Assembly: GCA_029861795.1 (NCBI GenBank)
Contig: JAOTYS010000351.1
Span: forward strand, 1 to 5,156
Length of the DNA stretch: 5,156 bases
DNA from: Gammaproteobacteria bacterium
GTDB lineage: Bacteria; Pseudomonadota; Gammaproteobacteria; Arenicellales; JAOTYS01
Direction of reading: 5' to 3'
In this document: positions 1 to 5,030 of the stretch, in pieces
Layout of the letters: each line of letters starts with the position of its first letter
Numbering within the stretch: the first letter of the stretch is position 1
Notes under the pieces: model-generated
Told to the model about the DNA's origin: nothing
Seen by the model: only the letters and a program-made list of their open reading frames with translations
Databases searched by the model: none
Program-made: the position numbers and the translations under genes

Positions 1-1288
1 GTTTTCCATGGGCAGATACGCCCCAAGTTTCGAGCACATAGATTGGCGCGTATTCGGCAAAGTCGTTTGCTTTGGCGTCATTTTGCTGGATGTGGCCCAT
101 GTCGTACGACTTGCTATACCAATATCCACCCTCTAGAGGAAAGCTGGGCTCAGTGCGATTGAAATAAACAAAGGCCATTCGTTGAGACCATTTAGCAAAA
201 AGCAGAGAACTTCTCTTGCTTTTGACTAATTGGCCGATCTCTTGAATTTCATTCGCAAAGCTGGCATGTGATGGTCTAGTAAACAGATCTTCAAGCGCTA
301 TGAAGACCGCAGCGTGTAGAATCAATATCGCTAAAGCGAAATATTTAAGTCGCCGAGCGATCAGAAAACGAAATCCGATAGCAATCCATATTGCGAAAAT
401 TATGTCCAGTGGCAGGATAAAGACGTTGTCTTCGCTTCGGAGTTGCGAAATTACATAGATATTCGGAAGTACTATTGCTAGTGATGTCCAAGCCAAGTAT
501 CGATAGTGCTTAAGCGCGAATAAGGCAGGAATAAATAGGAGATTAAGCACTGTGTAGTGCTTAAATTGATACGTGCCGAAGCTTCTTAACCCTTCTCCAA
601 ATAGTATTTCTCGTGCCTCGTCCTGCTCCAATAGACCCCTGTTACCCCAAAGCAATTCTTCGTAAAAAATGATCAGAAATAGTCCGTAAAGCACGACAGC
701 CGGCAAAGCAGTCTTCAATAGCGGAAAAACTCCAATCCGTCTTAGATACGCCGATACGGCAAACCAAAGACAAAACGGAAGCGTGAGTGGCGTTACCCAG
801 AAAGAAAACGTCAGCGCGATGCCGGAAACATAGAATTGTTGTTTCTCGAAGAGCAGTATTGCCAACCAAAGAAAAAACGCCTGAACGATATAGACTTCAG
901 CTGAAATAGAGTTTTCGAAAAATCGATGGCATACGAACAAGATTAAAACGGTTAGCAACGCATAGCTAGTCGATTCCAGGTAGTGTCTTGCCAGTAGAAA
1001 ACCGACAGTGAGCGCGGCTGAACCGAATACCGCGCTCATATAGGCCAAGGCCTGGTCAGTAGGCACGCTCGAAAAAAAATTGAGGCCGGTTGATACAATC
1101 AGCCCAAAAACGTAATAGCCCTGATGGGCGGTCAACTGATCCAATCGCAATGTGTCGATAATATTCGCGTAGTAGATCGTATCGCCGGTTGAAAGTAGGT
1201 CAACGTTCGATATGAAGATGGCCAGCCCGGATAGGAACAGTATCCAGGGGAGATGGTTTTCTTTGGATCGCCAATCTATGCCGGTCAT
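1..1288 (-). CDS. Polytopic membrane protein, GT-C-like glycosyltransferase (C-terminus outside window)
   Basis: An uninterrupted minus-strand frame runs from ATG at 1288 to the window edge (429 complete codons); an in-frame TAA lies ten codons upstream, so this is the first possible ATG. I see about ten hydrophobic segments, near residues 15-31, 82-100, 108-124, 132-147, 152-181, 190-208, 246-258, 264-280, 288-310 and 316-331, then a soluble tail from about 335. The first external loop holds an acidic residue in TGD (D36) and HQGYY (55-59), and a later loop has SAEVY (129-133). This layout resembles GT-C fold glycosyltransferases of the PMT/DUF2723 kind, which use polyprenyl-phosphate sugars at the membrane. 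That assignment is inference from topology, not a clear family match. No strong Shine-Dalgarno precedes the ATG. The nearby FkbM methyltransferase supports a glycan context. Alternatives are a polysaccharide polymerase or an unclassified membrane protein. It is clearly a real gene; its function is moderately uncertain. Confidence 0.82.
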   Translation of the reverse strand, partial: MTGIDWRSKENHLPWILFLSGLAIFISNVDLLSTGDTIYYANIIDTLRLDQLTAHQGYYVFGLIVSTGLNFFSSVPTDQALAYMSAVFGSAALTVGFLLARHYLESTSYALLTVLILFVCHRFFENSISAEVYIVQAFFLWLAILLFEKQQFYVSGIALTFSFWVTPLTLPFCLWFAVSAYLRRIGVFPLLKTALPAVVLYGLFLIIFYEELLWGNRGLLEQDEAREILFGEGLRSFGTYQFKHYTVLNLLFIPALFALKHYRYLAWTSLAIVLPNIYVISQLRSEDNVFILPLDIIFAIWIAIGFRFLIARRLKYFALAILILHAAVFIALEDLFTRPSHASFANEIQEIGQLVKSKRSSLLFAKWSQRMAFVYFNRTEPSFPLEGGYWYSKSYDMGHIQQNDAKANDFAEYAPIYVLETWGVSAHGK

Positions 1289-1377
1289 TTTTGAGTTTCT
1301 TGGTCGGGCAGACAGTTAGGCACCATCATACCCGCATGTGCATATTCGCCGCTAAGCGGAACGAGTGTAATCCTCAT
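1285..1377 (-). CDS. Possible 30-residue ORF overlapping the membrane-protein start
   Basis: ATG at 1377 opens a 30-codon frame beginning MRITLVPLSGEY and ending QETQK. Its TGA overlaps the ATG of the downstream membrane-protein gene in the four-base arrangement ATGA, which is typical of translational coupling. Against it, there is no recognisable Shine-Dalgarno before the ATG, the product matches nothing I know, and an ORF this short can occur by chance. The N-terminus resembles the first strand of many Rossmann or radical-SAM-type enzymes, so it could also be the stub of a gene lost by deletion. Treat it as a candidate leader peptide or gene fragment. Confidence 0.25.
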   Translation of the reverse strand: MRITLVPLSGEYAHAGMMVPNCLPDQETQK

Positions 1378-1497
1378 CTTGAGTCACGGAATAGAAGCGC
1401 TCCGGCAGCACCAAACATGCGCACGCGGCTGGCAGCGCGTATCTATGAATAATACTTGTCTGTGATATAGAGAAATCGTCGGCTGTGGGCATCAAAG

Positions 1498-1695
1498 CAA
1501 TTCTATTTTCTGTCGGCACAGATAGCTTATTTCTCCAGAATCTTGCAGGCCACCTGCAACCCGGAATCACAGCTTCGCCACAACAGTGCTTGGCCCCGCG
1601 CTTCGTCTTGGGCAACGCCACGCCCGCGCCCAACCCATCTGGCACGCGTGCTCCCAACACTCCATCGCGGTTTCAGGCGCAGGCTCCCGCACTAT
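1498..1695 (-). pseudogene. Remnant of the 3' end of an RnfD-Sel1 fusion gene paralog
   Basis: This stretch aligns to the end of the complete RnfD-Sel1 gene at 2684-3029 in two pieces. Positions 1521-1629 match 2712-2820 without gaps (81 of 109 bases by hand count). Positions 1619-1695 match 2953-3029 (72 of 77). The join falls exactly on an 11-bp word, CACGCCCGCGC (1619-1629), which occurs twice in the intact gene (2810-2820 and 2953-2963). The 143 bases between those copies are missing here, which shifts the frame. Translated piecewise, the first part reads REPAPETAMECWEHACQMGW and the second reads RGRGVAQDEARG, then SCDSGLQVACKILEK and a stop (1529-1527) aligned with the intact gene's stop. 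Similarity continues about 29 bases past the stop, apart from a 5-base deletion, so this is gene-copy ancestry and not just generic Sel1 resemblance. It has no start and a broken frame, so it should not be functional. Confidence 0.88.
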
Positions 1696-2372
1696 TCATT
1701 TTCGGGTTCATATCGATATAAGGCGTTGTGGGAGGCAGGAAGCCTAGAGAATTGGTAACCAAGTCGGCTCATAAAATTCTTTATGTTCTCCGAGTCTTCC
1801 TCAATTATTACGACTGGCCGATCACGTTCGAGTAGTGCTTTCATCCCATTCAATACGACAAAGTCGTGACCCTCTGCATCTATTTTCACGAGGGAAACCG
1901 GATGTAATAATGACAATCCGTCAACTTGAAGGCAAAGGACTTGGAGCCCATTCGCGTTTTGTGTCAAGTGCGCCATATAATAGTTTTCCAAACCGGTGTC
2001 GAAACTCGGTATGTCCATTCCAGCAAGTCGCGTAACGTCCGATGCCGCTGCATTGATGAGAGTTACATTTCTGTACTTCTTTTGCCAGACATTTGAACTT
2101 AGCAAGTCAAAGGTCTCGGGCACGGGTTCAAATGCGATAACTCTGCCTTGGGGCCCAACTAACTCCGCAAATCGTAACGTGTAATGTCCAATATTCGCCC
2201 CAATGTCGATGACCCAGTCACACTCTTTCAGGACTTTGTCAACATACGCAAACTCAGGTTCATCAGTTCGAAACGTATTATTGCGTATCTGATACGAAAA
2301 ATATCTTCGCTTCAATGAATGTTGTATTGATTTGGGAAGGTAACTGGCGATTTTCTTCAGGAAAGTTCTCAT
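1692..2372 (-). CDS. FkbM family SAM-dependent methyltransferase
   Basis: This 226-residue protein is a class I methyltransferase. Motif I is VIDIGANIGHY (54-64), the acidic loop after strand beta2 is FEP (81-83), and the FkbM signature is LVKIDAEGHDFVVLNGM (161-177) followed by the strand PVVIIEE (186-192). FkbM enzymes transfer a methyl group from S-adenosylmethionine, usually to a hydroxyl of a sugar or small metabolite, and many sit in polysaccharide or glycolipid clusters; the substrate here is unknown. The N-terminal 30 residues are basic and amphipathic, with no signal peptide, so it should be cytosolic. ATG at 2372 has AGGG nine bases upstream (2385-2382). The length is near normal for the family. 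The TAG stop (1694-1692) lies inside the first bases of the Sel1 remnant, so the natural C-terminus may have been clipped or reset by that rearrangement. The neighbouring membrane GT-C-like protein suggests a shared role in glycan decoration. Confidence 0.93.
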   Translation of the reverse strand: MRTFLKKIASYLPKSIQHSLKRRYFSYQIRNNTFRTDEPEFAYVDKVLKECDWVIDIGANIGHYTLRFAELVGPQGRVIAFEPVPETFDLLSSNVWQKKYRNVTLINAAASDVTRLAGMDIPSFDTGLENYYMAHLTQNANGLQVLCLQVDGLSLLHPVSLVKIDAEGHDFVVLNGMKALLERDRPVVIIEEDSENIKNFMSRLGYQFSRLPASHNALYRYEPENE

Positions 2373-2401
2373 ACAGTAGGACCCTGTCGCATATTCAAGA
2401 T

Positions 2402-2539
2402 TTACGCTAGGTAGACTGCGTTTTCTTGCGGTACGTCGATATCGCGATTCATGTTGCCGACATGCACCGGTTGCCGTTTCAGTCCACGGGCTAGCTCCTC
2501 GATTCGTTTCAGACTCCTATGTGCCTGCAGGTTCGAGGA
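2402..2539 (-). pseudogene. Possible protein-coding fragment in the intergenic gap
   Basis: Between TAG at 2542-2540 and TAA at 2404-2402 a minus-strand frame stays open for 45 codons. Its translation looks protein-like: a charged amphipathic stretch containing SLKRIEELARGLKRQPVHV, then NMNRDIDVPQENAVYLA and a stop. The only in-frame starts are an internal GTG and ATG without a ribosome binding site. A 45-codon open stretch is not improbable by chance, so the only support is composition. It may be the C-terminal scar of a lost gene. I do not recognise the family. Confidence 0.15.
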
Positions 2540-2684
2540 CTAGCAAAATACCATTACATGGCGTTAATGAGGAGTTCGAATTCCATTGAGGACGCCACTT
2601 AGAAGAAGAGCATGCACGAATTGCAGTGCGCGTCTATACCTGACGCGTATCGGTGACACAAGGAGAACATCGCCGATAATCGTC

Positions 2685-2698
2685 AATTCTTAAGAATT
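2685..2698. repeat. 14-bp perfect palindrome AATTCTTAAGAATT
   Basis: The sequence AATTCTTAAGAATT is identical on both strands and lies 20 bases beyond the RnfD-Sel1 stop codon. It has no loop and no flanking T-run, so it is not an intrinsic terminator. It could be a protein-binding site or a chance A+T palindrome. In the Sel1 remnant the equivalent place (around 1498-1505) has lost five bases, which destroys the symmetry. Confidence 0.5.
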
Positions 2699-2717
2699 TT
2701 CTACCGCCAAAGATAAT

Positions 2718-4616
2718 TCACTTCTCCAGCATCTCGCAGGCTGCCAGCAATTCCCCCGCGCAACTTTGCTGCAAAAGTTCCCGGCCTCGCGCCTCGTCCT
2801 GGGCAACGCCACGCCCGCGCAGATAAAGAAGTCCGAGGTTTGCGCAGCTTGGCAGGTAACCGCTATCACAAGCGACTTCGAACATCGGTACGGTCTCTGA
2901 GAGCTCGACTTGTCCGACCGTGCCGAAAAGCCATGCCTCCCCCAGTTCTCCGCACGCCCGCGCCCAACCCATCTGGCAAGCCTGCTCCCAATGCTCCATC
3001 GCGGTTTCAGGCGCAGGCTCCCGCGCTATGCCGTGCATCAGTACAGTGCCAAGCAGATAACAACTCAGACCATCACCTTCGTCGCAGTCGCGGAGAAATA
3101 TTTGCTCCCCGCCAGCGGCGACAAATATCGCAAACTGGTCGCAGGCTGCCGACAGCCCGAGGTCACAGGCACGCGCAAGCATCGATCCTTCAAGCCGCGG
3201 GTCGTCTGGAAACGGGGTGCCGCGGCCAAGCAGCTGGCCGGCTCTTAGGCAGTCGGCCGCCGAGCCATTCGCACAGTCGTCGGTATGCAGTTGGATTAGG
3301 TTTTGGCAAGCATTGCGCAGACCGTCTGCACAGGCTGTCTCCCAGAAGCCGGCATCATTACCAGGATGGCCTTTGCCCACAAAACCGGTTGCCAGTATGC
3401 CGCTGAAGACAATCATCCAGACCGCCATGTGGGAGCGATTTCCTGTATGCAGCTTTTGAGCCCAGACGATCTTCTTATTCACCTGTCTGGTGATGCCATC
3501 GAAGACGGGTACCAGCAGATTCAACAGTGGCACGCACAGCAACTTGTCGTAGAACCGTGGCAAGCCCCACAATTCCAACAGCCCGTAAGCGCCGAAGACC
3601 GCGATGCCGTACCCGGCACCAAACAACACCTTACCGACGTTCGTAGTTGGTGACGTGGCCGGATCGGTGACCAGCAGATGCAATCCCAGAAATACTGCAA
3701 TCGGAATATTGGAATCGAAGAAGTAATAGACGCCGGTCACCTGCGTGTACAGCAGGTTCAAGCAGATGAGCGCGAGTGCCGCCCAGAGCGTCACCAGCGT
3801 TACCGAGAACAGCGCCTGAACGATCAGTCCCAGAAGAAAAATGTACAGGTAAATGTGCGGCGGACGATTCAGTGTCGTCGCTATTTCTTCTCCCCAGGTA
3901 AGGTCCGTAGTGCCGGTTGCTAATAGCCCGATCGAGAACACGAACAACCCAAGCGCTGACGGATTGAAAACATGGATGCTTCGACCCTCGCGATTCCAGC
4001 GGAAGAATTCCTTGCCCAATACGCCCAGCGCTACCATTGCGAATTGCAGATAGAACCAGTCCGGTTTGAAGAGTAGAAACAGATTGGTACTCAGGATGAT
4101 CGGAAACGGACCGAAGCCTAGCGTCCACGATCGGCGTCGAGTCAGGCAAACGAGCATGTCCATGCTATAGACCAAAAGCAGTTGTGCCACGATCAGTGGC
4201 ACATGCTCATAAACCGGGCGCCAGAACCAGCCCCAGTAGACGTAGAGGGCGCATTGGCAGCAGGCCTGCACGTAATGTGCTTTTACCGCGACAAACGAGA
4301 TCCGCAAAGCGCGCCCGTCATGGCGTTGCCGAAGCCATAGAGCCGCAAGCCACAGCGCAAGTCCCGAGACTGTGGTCGCGATGGTGACGGCAATGACGAT
4401 CTCGCCGCGAACTTGCGGCAGCGCCAGCAAGGCCGCGAGTCCCAGTACGAAAGCAAGTGCCAGGGCGAAGACCGATTCAGGACGTACGCGGGACTGTTCC
4501 GGCGGCGAACCTGATAATACGCCCGTCGACGTGCTCACGCGCTGCAGATCCTCGGCGCGTCGGCGGTAGGTACGCGAAGCCTTGTTGAGCGTTGCCGCCG
4601 CATCGATGGCGCCCAA
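2718..4616 (-). CDS. RnfD/NqrB/UnbU-like membrane flavoprotein fused to C-terminal Hcp-type Sel1 repeats
   Basis: The 632-residue product has two parts. Residues about 45-415 form a membrane domain of roughly ten or more helices with NQR2/RnfD hallmarks: HVFNPSALGL (215-224) and TDPATSPTTNVGKVLFGAG (317-335), the region that carries covalently bound FMN in RnfD/NqrB relatives. The HVFNPSA form recalls stand-alone UnbU-like members. Residues about 425-632 hold seven cysteine pairs spaced C-x7-C: 429/437, 448/456, 484/492, 511/519, 547/555, 583/591 and 619/627. This is the signature of disulfide-closed Sel1 hairpins in Helicobacter Hcp proteins. I infer a periplasmic tail, because such pairs need an oxidising compartment and follow the last helix (about 397-413). 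Electron transfer is the likely role; the partner is unknown and no other Rnf subunit is visible. The start is TTG at 4616 with no clear ribosome site. GTG at 4538 (residue 27), preceded by GAGGA, is an alternative, but codon use before it looks coding. Confidence 0.88.
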   Translation of the reverse strand: MGAIDAAATLNKASRTYRRRAEDLQRVSTSTGVLSGSPPEQSRVRPESVFALALAFVLGLAALLALPQVRGEIVIAVTIATTVSGLALWLAALWLRQRHDGRALRISFVAVKAHYVQACCQCALYVYWGWFWRPVYEHVPLIVAQLLLVYSMDMLVCLTRRRSWTLGFGPFPIILSTNLFLLFKPDWFYLQFAMVALGVLGKEFFRWNREGRSIHVFNPSALGLFVFSIGLLATGTTDLTWGEEIATTLNRPPHIYLYIFLLGLIVQALFSVTLVTLWAALALICLNLLYTQVTGVYYFFDSNIPIAVFLGLHLLVTDPATSPTTNVGKVLFGAGYGIAVFGAYGLLELWGLPRFYDKLLCVPLLNLLVPVFDGITRQVNKKIVWAQKLHTGNRSHMAVWMIVFSGILATGFVGKGHPGNDAGFWETACADGLRNACQNLIQLHTDDCANGSAADCLRAGQLLGRGTPFPDDPRLEGSMLARACDLGLSAACDQFAIFVAAGGEQIFLRDCDEGDGLSCYLLGTVLMHGIAREPAPETAMEHWEQACQMGWARACGELGEAWLFGTVGQVELSETVPMFEVACDSGYLPSCANLGLLYLRGRGVAQDEARGRELLQQSCAGELLAACEMLEK

Positions 4617-4753
4617 TATATGAGCATCACTGCCATGGAAAGACTTTGGCGTCTGTTGCAGTGATTAAGAGACATAACGCCTAGGCTGTCGGAGCTGTTT
4701 GCACATTGCACATCGACTAAATAAAAAAATCTTAAATATCAGTAAGATAACGT
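4617..4753. promoter_or_regulatory. Divergent regulatory region upstream of the fusion gene and the small secreted peptide gene
   Basis: This stretch separates the minus-strand RnfD-Sel1 start from the plus-strand sigma-54-like promoter. It contains a tandem 7-bp repeat, TGCACAT at 4700-4706 and 4707-4713, about 45 bases upstream of the -24 element. An A+T-rich tract follows at about 4718-4750. Sigma-54 promoters normally need an upstream activator site and often a DNA-bending (IHF) site in this position, so these are candidates by location only. I could not identify a sigma-70-type promoter for the minus-strand gene. Confidence 0.4.
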
Positions 4754-4770
4754 TTGGCATGCGAATTGCG
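4754..4770 (+). promoter_or_regulatory. Sigma-54-type (-24/-12) promoter
   Basis: The sequence TTGGCATGCGAATTGCG fits the RpoN consensus TGGCACG-N4-TTGCW with one mismatch in the -24 box and one at the last base. The invariant GG (4756-4757) and GC (4768-4769) are separated by exactly ten bases. The predicted transcription start is near 4781, giving a leader of about 40 bases before the ATG at 4822. Such promoters are silent without an enhancer-binding activator, so the downstream gene is probably switched by a specific signal. No activator gene is in the window. Confidence 0.72.
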
Positions 4771-4821
4771 TTGATGAATGTATAGAGACTGCTAGCAAGA
4801 ATTGCTTGAAGGTAACAGTAA

Positions 4822-4917
4822 ATGCGTTTGTTCAAAATCATGACATTTTTCGTTGCAACCCTAGCCTACGGCGTTGCGACCGCCGACCCGGTCCTGTTTG
4901 GCGATCTGCCGCCGTAA
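4822..4917 (+). CDS. Small secreted peptide precursor (31 residues)
   Basis: ATG at 4822 is preceded by GAAGG (4808-4812) at a nine-base spacing, a good ribosome binding site. The product starts MRLFK, continues with a hydrophobic core at residues about 6-18 (IMTFFVATLAYGV), and has an A-x-A site at ATA (19-21). Cleavage there would release a mature peptide of only ten residues, DPVLFGDLPP. The gene has its own sigma-54-like promoter and an intrinsic terminator 15 bases after the TAA, so it appears to be a complete monocistron. Its function is not recognised. Possibilities are an extracellular signal or pheromone-like peptide, a small inner-membrane peptide whose signal is not cleaved, a regulatory leader, or a remnant of a longer exported protein. 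An A-x-A site and acidic proline-rich tail favour export. The longer overlapping plus-strand frame (4806-5003) reads through the terminator and lacks these signs. Confidence 0.7.
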   Translation: MRLFKIMTFFVATLAYGVATADPVLFGDLPP

Positions 4918-4932
4918 AAGAAAAATTCTGTG

Positions 4933-4963
4933 ATGCCCGCGCTTGCCGCGGGCATTTTCTTTT
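4933..4963 (+). terminator. Intrinsic terminator of the small peptide gene
   Basis: A perfect 9-bp stem, ATGCCCGCG (4933-4941) with CGCGGGCAT (4947-4955), closes a five-base loop and runs into TTTTCTTTT (4955-4963). A complementary tract, AAAAGAAAA, lies upstream at 4916-4924, so it could also work on the opposite strand. It begins 15 bases after the small gene's stop and insulates it from the gene at 5031. Confidence 0.9.
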
Positions 4964-5030
4964 GCGTAGTCTAAGCGACGGTAACTCGCCGCATATCATC
5001 TAATGTTAGAATCTTGCAGGATTTGAACCT

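Larger units (their letters stand above)
2373..2717. other. 345-bp intergenic region without a convincing gene
   Basis: The gap lies between the stop of the RnfD-Sel1 gene and the start of the methyltransferase. It contains a 14-bp perfect palindrome close to the upstream gene's end and an open 45-codon minus-strand stretch without a usable start (separate entries). I found no convincing -35/-10 or sigma-54 pair for the methyltransferase on the minus strand, and no hairpin with a T-run that would end the upstream transcript. Its size suggests that the two genes are not tightly co-translated. Confidence 0.6.

Noticed and set aside
642..869. 75-codon minus-strand ORF
   Set aside because: It is out of frame within the long membrane-protein gene on the same strand and has no independent support.
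1349..1359. Inverted repeat CCGCTAAGCGG
   Set aside because: The arms are separated by one base, so no RNA hairpin can form. It lies inside a candidate small ORF and has no second copy or spacing that suggests an operator.
1352..1660. 102-codon minus-strand ORF
   Set aside because: It begins inside the Sel1 remnant in a frame that is neither of the two remnant coding frames, then crosses non-coding DNA. It has no ribosome site and its translation is not protein-like.
2685..2698. Palindrome as a rho-independent terminator for the RnfD-Sel1 gene
   Set aside because: The inverted repeat has no loop, is almost all A/T, and has no downstream T-run on the minus strand.
2840..3406. 188-codon plus-strand ORF, with other plus-strand frames at 2910-3653
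   Set aside because: They lie antisense to the well-supported RnfD-Sel1 gene and have arginine/proline-rich, low-complexity translations typical of shadow frames.
3631..4149. 172-codon minus-strand ORF inside the RnfD domain
   Set aside because: It overlaps out of frame with the transmembrane coding region, which carries clear family motifs in its own frame. There is no evidence of nested translation.
4794..4806. Short inverted repeat AGCAA-GAA-TTGCT in the small peptide leader
   Set aside because: The five-pair stem with a three-base loop is too weak to claim a regulatory hairpin without conservation data.
4806..5003. 65-codon plus-strand ORF covering the small peptide gene
   Set aside because: It uses a non-ATG start, reads through the terminator stem, and has no recognisable features. 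The 31-codon frame at 4822 has a ribosome site and signal peptide.
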